DNA of 12,662 bases, taken from assembly GCA_964408175.1 (NCBI GenBank), contig CAYOYL010000167.1, forward strand, positions 1 through 12,662, in the 5' to 3' direction. The stretch is from JAFGKM01 sp964408175. Its GTDB lineage: Bacteria > Ratteibacteria > UBA8468 > B48-G9 > JAFGKM01. The position numbers were made by a program, and so were the translations under genes. Below are positions 1 to 8,738 of the stretch, in pieces (the first letter of the stretch is position 1; the number at the start of each line of letters is the position of its first letter). The notes below the pieces were generated by a model. The model worked only from the letters and a program-made list of their open reading frames with translations. It ran no database searches and was not told the DNA's origin.

Positions 1-53
1 ACGTATGTGTGACATAAAAATCCTTTGACTGACGCTCTTCATGAAAATCCTGT

Positions 54-147
54 TTTTTTGTTAAGCCTTGATACACAAGGCTTAGCGAATTTCATACCCT
101 TTAAAGCTTTTTCTTGAGGCACTCCGCAACGGACGAAACATCCGCTG
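54..147. repeat. Two-hairpin repeat element, left copy
   Basis: Hairpin A is a perfect 9-bp inverted repeat (TAAGCCTTG at 62-70, CAAGGCTTA at 76-84) directly preceded by a run of seven T. Hairpin B is CAACGGA at 127-133 with TCCGCTG at 141-147, one mismatch. The same two hairpins, in the same order and orientation and with nearly the same spacing (67 versus 68 bases between GTTAAG and CAACGG), recur at 11507-11601. Positions 54-84 match 11507-11537 at 29 of 31 bases. Here it lies downstream of the operon's last gene. Its function is unknown; it could be a dispersed repeat, a mobile-element end or a structured RNA. Confidence 0.75.
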
Positions 148-310
148 CAAAGTTACTGTACATCAAGAGATAATTTCATAAGTGTATGGTAATTGCGCTT
201 AATCCTTGACAGAAATTGGTTCTTTTTTAATTGTTGCTCAAGAATCCAGCGAGGTCAAAATTCCCCTTTCAGTTTAAAGATGACAAAAATTCCTTCTGTA
301 TCCTGGAAAA

Positions 311-328
311 AATTTGAGAAATTCCTCA
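311..328 (-). terminator. Weak candidate terminator after the operon
   Basis: Read on the minus strand, a short stem TGAG/CTCA (325-328 with 315-318) with a 6-base loop is followed by AA and a run of T, just after the stop of the last operon gene. The stem is only 4 bp, so this is weak. The rest of 148-335 shows nothing else I can interpret. Confidence 0.2.
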
Positions 329-335
329 CCTCAAC

Positions 336-2471
336 TTATTCTGGCGCATCGTTCAAAAGCCCCCTTTCTTCCAGCAGCTGTAAGTCACGTTTTGCCCACT
401 GCGCCCTCGGACTGTCGGGATAGTTGGCAAGCAGTAATTCAAACGCCCTTTTTGCATTATTATAACTTTCAAGGCACAGGCAGTAATATCCTATAAGATA
501 TAATGAATCATCAGCCAACTGATGTTTAGGTGTTTCCGCGACCAGTGCCCTTAACATCTCTATCCCCTGCCTGTATGCTGTCAGGTTGCCGTATACAAGC
601 CCCAGCTGGTACCTCGTATCTGTTAAAAACCCGCTGTCAGGGAATTTTTGCAGCAGCACAAGGAAATAACCGCCGGCCTGCTCGTACTCTTTTGCTGCGA
701 CCTTCTTCATGCCTTCGTCATAAAACAGTTTGTCCGGTCCGTTAGGATATTTTTCCAAAACCGCCTGCACATAACTGTTCAAATCCATGTAAAGCCCTTC
801 CTTTTCAAAAAGATCATCTTCGCCTGTCAGTATCTCATATCCTTTTGCTATCAATTCCTCGGCTTCCGGGACAATGCTGCTGTCAGGATACATGAAGACC
901 ATTTGTTTCAACTGTTCCAGCAACGGTTCCAGTTCTCCTTTTAATTTTTCTATGTTCTCCCCGCCGGAATTCTTGCGCACTGCCTCATAAAAAAGGCATG
1001 CAAGCGAGTAGTATTCTGCATCGGGGACAAGCGGAGAATCTTCAGCCCTGCCGATAAACCCGGTAAGATGTCCGTAGCTGCTCATATAATCAGCCAGCCG
1101 GTAATAACCCAGCCCGGCATAAAATTGCGCATTTGTTGCCTCTTCTGTCCCACGATATGTTCTCTGCATCCCGGTGAAGATATTTACGGCTCTGTTGTAG
1201 TCTTTCCATCCCAGATAACACAGCCCCTGTCTGTAAATTATCTTCCTTTTCATATCTTCCGATATCTGCTCTCTGCTGCTCAGCCGGGCAAGATAACCTA
1301 ATGATTCGTTGTACCTGCGAAGGTCATAGCATAATCCGGAAAACCTGAAAAGTGCCTCGTTATGCAGATAATGTTCAGAATATTTAATGACAAAACTCTG
1401 GTATAGATGGTATGCCTGCGCATAATAACCGTAACTGAACCTTTTACGTTCTTCTTCTGTATACCGGATTTCTTCTTTTTTGTCTTCTTTTAATACAGTA
1501 TCTGCAGCAGTTGTTTCTTTTTCTTTTGTATCTTCAAAAACAAACTCTGTTTCTTCAATATCCACATCTTCTTCCAGTTCTGCCTTGCCCGCGAAATAAT
1601 CTTCCAGCAGATAGTTCAGGCCGGCAAGCCGGAATACACTTACCGCTGTTTTATCCCTGTCTTCTTCCTCTGCGTCTGTCAAAAATTTCTCATACCAGTG
1701 TATCGCCTTCTCATAATCATAAATCTGCTCATAGCAATAGCCCAGCTGAAAGTATGTTTCAGGACGCACTGACAATACATTGCCTCTTTCGTATAACCAT
1801 GCCGCTTCCTTGTACTTGCCGTAGGAAAAGAGAAGTTCTGCCACAAGAAACACCGCATCCGGCGTCTTATCGTCCCGCGGAAAATACCTTAAAAACTGCC
1901 TGCAAAAATAGTATAACTGCTTGTATTCTTTGTTCGCCCGGTAGATATCTATAAGCCTTAGTACCACATCTCTGTACATCTCAGGTTCGGTTCCAAGAAC
2001 AATGAGCTTGTGATAAAGTTCTACAGCAGTGCCATAACCTTTTTCTGCTTCTGCCCCCGATGCCATATCATACAGGAATTTAAGACCTTTTGTGCCTTCA
2101 GGCACTCTTATCAGTTTTCCCTGCCTTTTTATCTGCACTTCGCATATAAACTTCTGACTGTCTTTATTTATACTGTAATAGTTGGTGTGTAGTTTCCTGC
2201 TGCGGTCGGTTACCTCTACCCTTGCAGGATATTTTCCTTCAGGCAGTGATGTCTTAAAGGGCAGGCGGTTGAATACTGCCCGGGAACTGTCGTCCACATA
2301 CAACCTTACGGTAAGAAACTCCAGCCCTATCCCGGAACGGCTGAATTGCATACCTCCGCTTTTGCTAAAACCTATGTCTATAAACTCCTCCACTGCGCCG
2401 TATCCGGTACTGACTATTAAAATCAAAAAAACAAACAGGAGTTTACAAGGTATCTTCTTTAGGTTTTTCAT
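336..2471 (-). CDS. Exported TPR-repeat protein, last gene of the operon
   Basis: Predicted 711-aa protein. It begins with a Sec signal peptide (MKNLKKIPCK, then a hydrophobic stretch ending near STGYGA), followed by about 100 residues that look beta-rich. A long helical array with TPR-like repeats follows, with typical signatures such as YFQLGYCYEQ..DYEKAIHWYEKF, and tandem repeats ending in YPDS/FPDS near the C-terminus. An acidic low-complexity linker (about residues 297-342, rich in E, D, K and T) splits the array into two blocks. TPR arrays bind proteins, and secretin systems often use TPR proteins as assembly factors, so a scaffold or pilotin-like role is plausible but inferred. I prefer the ATG at 2471 because the signal peptide then starts normally; an in-frame TTG at 2495 would add eight residues. 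Either start overlaps the 3' end of the secretin gene, suggesting translational coupling. The architecture mirrors the first gene of the operon. Confidence 0.85.
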   Translation of the reverse strand: MKNLKKIPCKLLFVFLILIVSTGYGAVEEFIDIGFSKSGGMQFSRSGIGLEFLTVRLYVDDSSRAVFNRLPFKTSLPEGKYPARVEVTDRSRKLHTNYYSINKDSQKFICEVQIKRQGKLIRVPEGTKGLKFLYDMASGAEAEKGYGTAVELYHKLIVLGTEPEMYRDVVLRLIDIYRANKEYKQLYYFCRQFLRYFPRDDKTPDAVFLVAELLFSYGKYKEAAWLYERGNVLSVRPETYFQLGYCYEQIYDYEKAIHWYEKFLTDAEEEDRDKTAVSVFRLAGLNYLLEDYFAGKAELEEDVDIEETEFVFEDTKEKETTAADTVLKEDKKEEIRYTEEERKRFSYGYYAQAYHLYQSFVIKYSEHYLHNEALFRFSGLCYDLRRYNESLGYLARLSSREQISEDMKRKIIYRQGLCYLGWKDYNRAVNIFTGMQRTYRGTEEATNAQFYAGLGYYRLADYMSSYGHLTGFIGRAEDSPLVPDAEYYSLACLFYEAVRKNSGGENIEKLKGELEPLLEQLKQMVFMYPDSSIVPEAEELIAKGYEILTGEDDLFEKEGLYMDLNSYVQAVLEKYPNGPDKLFYDEGMKKVAAKEYEQAGGYFLVLLQKFPDSGFLTDTRYQLGLVYGNLTAYRQGIEMLRALVAETPKHQLADDSLYLIGYYCLCLESYNNAKRAFELLLANYPDSPRAQWAKRDLQLLEERGLLNDAPE

Positions 2472-3972
2472 CAGGAGATTCTGTTTCTTTATCAACGGTT
2501 TTTTCCGGCTCTTCCATTATTTTTACTGTCAGAAATATGATTAAATCGCTTTTGGTAAGAGTAGTTGTCGTTGACCTGAATAATTTGCCCAGCATAGGAA
2601 TGTGCCCCAAAACAGGTACGCGGTTTAACTGGTCATCTTCCCGTTCACGCTTCAGTCCGCCTATCGCTATTGTATCGCCATTCTTTATGCGCAGCCGGGT
2701 TGTCGTCTCCTGACTGGATACGTTTGGCACTTTCACCTGCGGCGCATCCGGCTGGCTTACCCACTCTATTACATCCTGCACTACCGGGTGCAGAGTTACT
2801 GTTACCATGTCTGTTGCAGTATCTATCTCCGGGGTTATCTCAAGTGATATATTTACATCTACAGGTTCGCCCAGGCTATACACTATCCGGGATAACTTGC
2901 CTTCGTAATCAAAGTGCGGTGTGCCCTGCCACCAGTTGTATTCCCTCGTATATTCAAATACCGCTGTCTCGCCGTCCATGGCGGAGGTCTTGGGTGCCAC
3001 AAGAATATTTGCCTTGCCTTCCCTGATATAGGCGTTAAGGGTGCTGAAAAACGACCAGTCAGAACGCTGGCGCAACAATCCTATTAAAAGATTGCCTGCC
3101 GTTGAACCGTCGGCTGAGATGCTGGTGCCTGGTATATACGGGTCAAACGCTGCACCTTTTATGCGACGTATTTGCCAGTCTATCTCAAAACCTCTGGCAC
3201 TGTCTTCCATGAATTCCACAAACTGGCTTTCTATGGATACCTGCGGCACAGGTTCCTCCCTGGCTATCTCAAGCGCTTTATCGGTATCCTGTTTTTGCAA
3301 AAACTGCGCTATACGGTTGTGAATATTCCTGTTGGCTGTTACGCTGACGGTCTTTGTCTGTTCTGCTACCTCGTGCCTGACACCATCTTCGGTCAGATAT
3401 ACTTTTATACCGTCGGTGAACGCCTTTACGGTGATGTGCTGAGGAGTGTATTGTTCTGTTGTTATGACTTTGCGGTATGCAGCTGTTTCTTCTGTGTCTA
3501 TACTTGCCACCAGGCGGCTTATATCTTCTATCGCTTTACTGCTGCCTGCCACCTTTATTGCACCGGCATCTTTAAGCAGGGTGGCTTTGTCTTTGCTCTC
3601 CACTAAAGGGAGTATCATCTCATATACGCTTTCAGGGGATACATGCCGGATGACAAAGACTTCTGTGATTTCAGGTTCAGCTTCCGGCGGCGGAACCTTC
3701 TTTACCACATAAGCTTTGTCTGTCTTCTCCCAGATTAAGCCCAGCGATGAGGTTATTGTATCAAGTGCTTCTTCAAAGGTAAGGTCTTTCAACGTCAGGA
3801 TGGGCGCCACTCCTTCAACTCCGGGGATGATTACCACGTTCTCGCCGTAACTCCTGCCAAGTGTATGCAGTAATATCTCCACAGGCATGCGCTCGATTAT
3901 GTCTATCTCCACTCCCAATGAGGATATTGTGCCTGTTATAACAAACAGTATTGCTATTATTATACGTTTCAT
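2443..3972 (-). CDS. Secretin (PilQ/GspD-type outer-membrane pore)
   Basis: 509-aa protein. An N-terminal signal peptide (MKRIIIAILF, cleavage near residue 20) leads into an STN/N0-like domain (about 30-92). Two N1-type ring domains follow (about 103-160 and 178-230), then the conserved secretin beta-barrel domain from about 243. The C-terminal signature is clear: SSQETTTRLRIKNGDTIAIG (residues 419-438), then GGL, then VPVLGHIPMLGKLF (452-465) and a terminal hydrophobic strand around DLIIFLTVKI. Secretins form multimeric gated pores for type II and type III secretion, type IV pili and filamentous phage. This one is at the short end: it has no AMIN domain and only a short acidic tail. The upstream GspC/PilP-like gene, 8 bases away, fits a secretin plus inner-membrane partner pair. 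I could not assign it confidently to the type II, type IV pilus or another secretin branch. Confidence 0.95.
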   Translation of the reverse strand: MKRIIIAILFVITGTISSLGVEIDIIERMPVEILLHTLGRSYGENVVIIPGVEGVAPILTLKDLTFEEALDTITSSLGLIWEKTDKAYVVKKVPPPEAEPEITEVFVIRHVSPESVYEMILPLVESKDKATLLKDAGAIKVAGSSKAIEDISRLVASIDTEETAAYRKVITTEQYTPQHITVKAFTDGIKVYLTEDGVRHEVAEQTKTVSVTANRNIHNRIAQFLQKQDTDKALEIAREEPVPQVSIESQFVEFMEDSARGFEIDWQIRRIKGAAFDPYIPGTSISADGSTAGNLLIGLLRQRSDWSFFSTLNAYIREGKANILVAPKTSAMDGETAVFEYTREYNWWQGTPHFDYEGKLSRIVYSLGEPVDVNISLEITPEIDTATDMVTVTLHPVVQDVIEWVSQPDAPQVKVPNVSSQETTTRLRIKNGDTIAIGGLKREREDDQLNRVPVLGHIPMLGKLFRSTTTTLTKSDLIIFLTVKIMEEPEKTVDKETESPDEKPKEDTL

Positions 3973-3980
3973 CGGTTGAA

Positions 3981-4667
3981 TCAGTTTCTCCTTTCCACCG
4001 CATATATCTCTCCGTCTTTTTCCAGCAGGAGCCGGGTAGCTTCTTCTTTATGCACCGTATATCCTTCCACACGCTCTCCATATCCAGCCGCATAATCTTT
4101 CCTGCCGCTGCCCAGAAAATAATAACGCTGTCCTTCAACATTCAGCACGCCTTTCCACTTAAGCGGGCTCTCTGCCTGGACTTCTGCCGTCAGGCTTTCT
4201 TTTGGCATACCTTCCAGCTCTACGCTGTCAAGAGCAGGCGGCGGCAAGTCCGGACGTTCCTTTATTATATAGGCAAAGGTGATAACATCTTCTTCCGGTT
4301 GTTCTTCCCTCAGGATGGAATAAAACCGCTGGCTCCAGAACTCTTCCAGTTCACGCGCGCGACGCCGCTCCTCATCTTCCCTGAAGGTTACATCGGAAAA
4401 CGGGTTGCGCTTATCCAGTATTTCATCCATGGATAATTCTTTCTTTCTGGCTATATGGAATGCCTCTTTCGGTATCGGCTCCGGCTCATCCGCAACAAGC
4501 ATATCCTCCGGCAGTTCCCCGGGACATTCAGGGATATCCAGGCCGGCAAAAAAGTTTCTACGTTCTCTTGTTCTTATCCCAAAATATACCAGCTGCCAGA
4601 TAAAGATCGCACACATCACCGCAAATAACCCCATGAACAACAGCCCGTACCGTATATGTATGTGCAT
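3981..4667 (-). CDS. Bitopic inner-membrane protein, GspC/PilP-like
   Basis: 228-aa protein from the ATG at 4667. It has a short basic N-terminus, one transmembrane segment (about residues 7-30) and a long periplasmic part rich in proline and charge. It contains an RNPF motif (DKRNPFSD), a pattern seen in PilP-like proteins. The C-terminal 60 residues (KWKGVLNVEGQRYYFLG... then GERVEGYTVHKEE... then a strand near LLLEKDGEIYAVERRN) resemble the homology-region fold of GspC/PilP, which contacts the secretin N0 domain. Its position directly before the secretin supports this. The match is by pattern and context, not a clear family signature. An in-frame TTG at 4772 would extend it by 35 residues and overlap the upstream gene, but lacks a ribosome binding site; the ATG has only a weak one. 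Confidence 0.65.
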   Translation of the reverse strand: MHIHIRYGLLFMGLFAVMCAIFIWQLVYFGIRTRERRNFFAGLDIPECPGELPEDMLVADEPEPIPKEAFHIARKKELSMDEILDKRNPFSDVTFREDEERRRARELEEFWSQRFYSILREEQPEEDVITFAYIIKERPDLPPPALDSVELEGMPKESLTAEVQAESPLKWKGVLNVEGQRYYFLGSGRKDYAAGYGERVEGYTVHKEEATRLLLEKDGEIYAVERRN

Positions 4668-4731
4668 TTCTATCCGCTTAAACCATTTTAGATTTTTACT
4701 CCCTGTTCTTACTTTTTTATAAAACTCCTGT

Positions 4732-5739
4732 TCAAGAGAAAAAATAACGTATTGAGCGTATAATCCAAACAACTATGGCAATAACTAACTGCCAGTAGAA
4801 AATCCTTCTCGTGTAAACTTTTATATGTAATATTTTTATTAGAATGAATCTGTGCACTGATAACGCAACGACAATCCAGAAAAAAACAAAAGGCAAGGCA
4901 AAAAAAGGATAATGGCGTTTCATTTCTCTAAAGTGTGCCTTAAATGCTTTTTGTCTTTCAACCTTTATAGATTGTATCAAAGCAGGTTCTATTACTTTCA
5001 ATCCTTCTATCTGTAACCTCTCCCCATAGGGATCCAGCAGAAAATCGAGACGCATCCCTGGGACTTCCAACAAGGAATTAGTGAAGCCTAATGACATATT
5101 CTGAAGTTCTTCATTTGTAAGAATTTTTTTTGTTGCCTCAAAATAGTTTCGCAAACACCTCTCCAGTCCCTTCTTGGATGTTTCATAATTTAAAAGAATC
5201 TGGTCAAAAGTTCTTAATAACATTCTGTATCTATGATCTCCTGTTATGCTATATAAATCTTTATCATCTTTCACATTTACGAGTTGCTGTTCCATTTCTG
5301 AAATTTGTATTTGCCCGTTAGAGACTTTTTCCATAAACCCTTCTGGTAAAGGCACTATCCTATAAACATTCGTCTCTTTTACTAGACAACGCATCGTGGG
5401 ACCTCCATAATAGGGAAAAATGATTGCTTTTTCTTGGGGGAAAGAAACAAAACTTACAGTTAGCGAACTTCTTAATATTTCTTCCCGCTCAGTTAACCAT
5501 TCATGAGTAGGTGAGCTTATCGGTCCTCGCCTATACCAAAAAACCATATCTTGATAGAATAATACTCTTGTTTTTTTATAAACATCTTCCCAAAAAGCCT
5601 TTTTTCGGTGGTAATTGAAAAATTCTCTATGCTCTATAAATACAGGTGAGAGTTCTTTTCCCTCTGCTTCACAGAAATGATTACCGAGAAAAAAGCATAG
5701 GATAATAAGTACTGCAAATCCTTTTCCTGAAGTTCGCAT
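4732..5739 (-). CDS. Periplasmic protein with C-terminal membrane anchor, unknown family
   Basis: 335-aa protein I do not recognise. It has an N-terminal signal peptide (hydrophobic about residues 8-20), roughly 250 residues of soluble sequence, and two hydrophobic segments at the end (about 278-303 and 312-334). This predicts a large periplasmic domain tethered to the inner membrane by a C-terminal hairpin. There is a cysteine near the end of the signal region but no proper lipobox. A good Shine-Dalgarno (AAGGA, about 8 bases before the ATG) supports the start. It is AT-richer than the TPR and secretin genes. Its place directly before the GspC/PilP-like gene makes an inner-membrane assembly or coupling role possible, but this is inference from context only. 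Confidence 0.8.
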   Translation of the reverse strand: MRTSGKGFAVLIILCFFLGNHFCEAEGKELSPVFIEHREFFNYHRKKAFWEDVYKKTRVLFYQDMVFWYRRGPISSPTHEWLTEREEILRSSLTVSFVSFPQEKAIIFPYYGGPTMRCLVKETNVYRIVPLPEGFMEKVSNGQIQISEMEQQLVNVKDDKDLYSITGDHRYRMLLRTFDQILLNYETSKKGLERCLRNYFEATKKILTNEELQNMSLGFTNSLLEVPGMRLDFLLDPYGERLQIEGLKVIEPALIQSIKVERQKAFKAHFREMKRHYPFFALPFVFFWIVVALSVHRFILIKILHIKVYTRRIFYWQLVIAIVVWIIRSIRYFFS

Positions 5740-5768
5740 TAGTCCATCCTTCTTTTCGTTTTCGCCAA

Positions 5769-6758
5769 TTATTTTATATAAAAATTAGGGGTGTTTTCCT
5801 CTTTGCTCTTGAATTCATCTGTTAAAAAATAGAGATTAGAAACAAAAGGCCCCACATCACCGGAAAAGTTGGCTTTCATTTTTTCAGAACCTTCCATGAT
5901 TTTTTCAAAAGGTCTGACATCCTTCCAATATTTTGGCAAATCCTCTATTTGCCCCCCTCGGTTAAGATATTCAATCGCTCCTGGGATTGAAATCTCTAAA
6001 ATTGTATCTGTCCCACTCAGACGCTGAAGAAAAATAAAAATATCCATCTCGTCTATTAGATGGGTTGTAGAAAACATTTTATACGGGTCATCTACTGACA
6101 ATTCTTCAGACACCTTCATTTTGAAATGTTCGGGGATTATTTTATTAATAGAATAAAAGATACTTTCAGGAAATTTTTCAATTTTATTTTTAGCATTTGC
6201 AATACCAAGCTCTTCTTCACAAAATACAATTATATTAGATACGTCATAAAAAGGCTTGTCAAAATTCTGCCACAGATTGTCTACCTCTTGATACCTTTCA
6301 GGATTTTCTCTGAGAAAAGAAGCAAGGCGTGATAAGCCTAAACGATAAACTGTTTCTGTTAAAACTAAATTGACATATCCTTGTTTTCTCTTCAAGATTC
6401 TACCCATTCTGCTGTAGATTTCTACCGCTGCTGTCAAAGAATTTATATTGTCATCTTTTCCATATTGAACCTCAAATTCCCTGATTTTTCCAAATAGTTC
6501 TTTTGCTAACTTATGTGCCTCTCTTTGAAATTTTTGTTCTTCAGAAGAAAGGTTATCGATTGTTTTAGACGCAACAATTTTCGGCCAAGAATCTGTTTTT
6601 TCAATAAAAACAGTGATTTCGTTCAAATCCTTGTTTTGGATAGTTTCTCTTAACTCATTTATTCGTTGATTAACCTGAGAATAAGTAACTTTAGGAAAGA
6701 AAACTATAACTAAAAATACTAATATTGCCATCCGCAATCCCTTTTTCTTGGTAAGCAT
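5769..6758 (-). CDS. Exported helical protein, unknown family
   Basis: 329-aa protein from the ATG at 6758. The signal peptide runs from MLTKKKGLRM through a strongly hydrophobic stretch (AILVFLVIVFF) to a likely cleavage near VTYSQ. The mature part is predicted mostly helical, with many charged residues and no motif I recognise. The start is chosen because the AGGAGG at 6765-6770 abuts the first possible ATG (6764) with no spacer, but sits 6 bases ahead of the second (6758). The DNA is distinctly AT-rich compared with the secretin and TPR genes, which may reflect fast evolution or separate acquisition. As an exported orphan inside a secretin operon it may be a substrate or an accessory part. 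Confidence 0.8.
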   Translation of the reverse strand: MLTKKKGLRMAILVFLVIVFFPKVTYSQVNQRINELRETIQNKDLNEITVFIEKTDSWPKIVASKTIDNLSSEEQKFQREAHKLAKELFGKIREFEVQYGKDDNINSLTAAVEIYSRMGRILKRKQGYVNLVLTETVYRLGLSRLASFLRENPERYQEVDNLWQNFDKPFYDVSNIIVFCEEELGIANAKNKIEKFPESIFYSINKIIPEHFKMKVSEELSVDDPYKMFSTTHLIDEMDIFIFLQRLSGTDTILEISIPGAIEYLNRGGQIEDLPKYWKDVRPFEKIMEGSEKMKANFSGDVGPFVSNLYFLTDEFKSKEENTPNFYIK

Positions 6759-6764
6759 ATCCAT

Positions 6765-6770
6765 CCTCCT
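6765..6770 (-). promoter_or_regulatory. Ribosome binding site that decides the start at 6758
   Basis: A perfect AGGAGG on the minus strand ends exactly where the upstream candidate ATG (6764-6762) begins, leaving no spacer. It has a 6-base spacer to the next in-frame ATG (6758-6756). The second ATG is therefore the likelier start. Confidence 0.7.
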
Positions 6771-6777
6771 TTCTTTT

Positions 6778-8024
6778 TTAATTAAAATTGTAGTCTAAAT
6801 CCGTGATATAGTTATTAAAATTCACTTTCGATTCAAAGACATTTCCAGCAATACCTAATGTGGAAAAACCGGTTTGTACTCTTACGCCTTTTATATCAAG
6901 GTCACCCTTTTCCCAATCCCAGTCATATCTGTCCCCTTGATATCCAGTGACCAACACGTCGTCTACTTCTAAACCGTTCTTCTTGACACGGACCGCTACG
7001 GTTAATACTGCTGAAGCTTCTCCAAAAGTATAAACCATATGGGAGCCAACATAGGATACAGTCTCATTAATTTGCCAAACAAATATTTTTTGTTGTTCGT
7101 CAGGATGATCCTGAAAATAGGTCTGCACTTGTTGCGTGTGTTCCCCGAATCCATTCGTGAGAAAATTTCTGAATCCAGCGTCCGCCAGAATATGTGCTAC
7201 TATTGCGTGATTGGAATTGAAAATATTCTCACGTATTGTTGCTGTTGCAGATGCCCCCATTCCAGTGAAATTAGCACCAACGTTGTGATATAAAAGATTT
7301 ACTCCCAGAGAAGTATTTTCTACTGAAGATGCACCTGGCACCGCTGTACTATCAAGAAAAGCACACAAGAAATTTGATGCATGAGGAAAAGGACCCCAAC
7401 CACCAGTAGCTAATCCTAATAGATACGTACATGCTGAAGTATACCCGGTATAATTAACCAGCTTGAAATTTGCTCCTTCGTATTCATCTGTTTTTTCTTC
7501 ACCATCAAGAATCTGGTTGTCATTCCAATCTATTCCAGTAACTATATTTCCAGTTTGAACTCCATAGTATCCTCCATAGGACAACCATACTTCTGCAATA
7601 GAAGTACCATCTATTAAATTACTTGCTCCTCTTATATCGTCATCTTGAGTTTTAACTCTAACCAAAACTTTGTTTCTTACAGATGAAATATCCGGTTTAA
7701 TTTCAAGATTTGCTCGCATTTTAAGATGCCCGGTTGGTGATATCGGTGAAATCATTAGATATCCATACCCTCCTCCTCTCCCACTCCCACCAGGATGATA
7801 ATTCGCCTTCACTCCCGACAACTGATCAGACCAAATCTCCAAAACTTTCACATCAGGTATCACCGCCTTACCTGAATTGTTTTCCGAAGTAGCACCAGTC
7901 TCTTTATTTTTCGCCTTTACAATATGGTCATCACCCCTTGTAGAAGAACAGGTGAAGGTTACTTCCGCCTTCCCACTGCCATCGGCAGTTTTGGTAGAAT
8001 TCTCTGACAGGCTTCCTGCCCCCC
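6778..8024 (-). CDS. Ig-like secreted protein, 3' part (out of frame with its 5' part)
   Basis: This open frame has no good start of its own. It stays open back to 8031, and the residues before the GTG at 7863 are clearly protein-like (for example AEVTFTCSSTRGDDHIVKAK). They complete the second half of the bacterial Ig-like (Big_1-type) domain whose first half is encoded just upstream in another frame. About 400 residues follow: a glycine-rich patch (GGSGRGGGYGY), a possible calcium-binding EF-hand-like loop (DWNDNQILDGEE, encoded by 7495-7530), and a beta-rich C-terminal region I do not recognise. It is probably a surface or secreted protein, and was presumably one 653-aa product with the 7959-8738 segment. 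A single added G (or a -1 ribosomal shift) at the G6 tract 8019-8024 joins the two. Confidence 0.75.
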
Positions 8025-8738
8025 TGGCGAATTAGCAGGAGAAGGATCAACCTTTTCCCAGTAAACGGTTACCTCACCGTATTTTATGTCCCCAACATTG
8101 TCCTTCACTTTTGTTTCCACAATCAGCTTTGCGCCAGGGGTGACAGCAAATTCTGTGCCAGTACCATAGGGAACTTTAGGGTCACCATATATCATTTTTG
8201 TATCGTAAACCTGCGCATAAGCAAAAGTTCCGCCTCTTGTTGTGGTAAAATCATCCCAAACCTCTTCCCCACCGCCTCCTCCGCCACCATATGGATGCCT
8301 CTGTCCCGACAGAGTAACAGTATAAGCCCCGCTGGCAATTGGTGTCTGCCACCGAAAACTCTTCAGGCTGTTATTCCCTGTTTTAGGTGCTCCTGCTTTT
8401 TCTGACTCTGTTTCTGGTATGCCTCCTTCCCTATTTACGCTCCAGGTTATACTGGAACGCTTGTAAACATACCCGTCTGTCGCATAGAATCTATCGCCAT
8501 TGGGATTGGGAGAAATATCCGTATTAAGACTCAACGCCACATAGAACCTGTACCGCGCACCGTTAGCTGTAACATTTATATTGTTGTTTCCACCACCAGG
8601 GTTTACTCCAATCCACTGGTGAACAAGCGGTGTCATCTCTGCACCTTCTGCTATTATAATACCCCAAAACAAGATAAGTGTAATTACAGCAAATATTTTT
8701 GTGAAAGCCTTATACACCGCCTTTCTCTCTTTCCTCAT
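7959..8738 (-). CDS. Ig-like secreted protein, 5' part (signal peptide and half of the Ig-like domain)
   Basis: The frame starts at an ATG overlapping the stop of the upstream TPR gene (ATGA), with an excellent Shine-Dalgarno AAGGAGAAGAA directly before it. A signal peptide (about residues 1-33, ending AEGA) is followed by a beta-rich region with a run of seven glycines (151-157) and an Ig-like domain that begins near residue 200 (PGAKLIVETKVKDN..GEVTVYW). From about residue 240 the sequence stops looking like the domain (QEACQRILPK...), and the frame ends at 7959. The proper continuation lies in the -1 frame. In its present form the gene would make a 259-aa truncated protein. Possible explanations are phase variation at the G6 tract, a true mutation, programmed shifting or a sequencing error. 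Confidence 0.8.
   Translation of the reverse strand: MRKERKAVYKAFTKIFAVITLILFWGIIIAEGAEMTPLVHQWIGVNPGGGNNNINVTANGARYRFYVALSLNTDISPNPNGDRFYATDGYVYKRSSITWSVNREGGIPETESEKAGAPKTGNNSLKSFRWQTPIASGAYTVTLSGQRHPYGGGGGGGEEVWDDFTTTRGGTFAYAQVYDTKMIYGDPKVPYGTGTEFAVTPGAKLIVETKVKDNVGDIKYGEVTVYWEKVDPSPANSPGGQEACQRILPKLPMAVGRRK
8019..8024 (-). repeat. G6 homopolymer at the frame break of the Ig-like gene
   Basis: Six G on the coding strand (CCA GGG GGG CAG). With seven G the reading becomes GGG GGG GCA GGA AGC, giving ...SPGGAGSLSENST, which fits the Ig-like domain pattern. Both frames are open here (the upstream frame to 7959, the downstream frame back to 8031), so the break must lie in this 73-base overlap, and the G tract is the obvious slippage site. 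Confidence 0.65.

Noticed and set aside
62..84. Rho-independent terminator at hairpin A
   Set aside because: The T run lies before the hairpin on the plus strand, and on the minus strand the hairpin is followed by A; neither gives stem plus T run.
54..147. Integron attC site (GTTAAGC fits GTTRRRY)
   Set aside because: The matching RYYYAAC box is not at the expected place on either strand, and the two short independent hairpins do not form the single long imperfect stem of an attC site.
193..3712. Plus-strand open frames opposite the TPR and secretin genes
   Set aside because: They mirror strong minus-strand genes, have low-complexity or implausible translations and no ribosome sites.
6778..7863. 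Independent gene starting at the GTG at 7863
   Set aside because: The coding pattern continues upstream in frame and completes the Ig-like domain; no ribosome binding site stands before the GTG.
8019..8024. Classic -1 programmed frameshift site
   Set aside because: The codons GGG GGG are preceded by A and followed by C, which does not fit X XXY YYZ well, and I did not identify a downstream pseudoknot. Not excluded, but tract-length variation is simpler.
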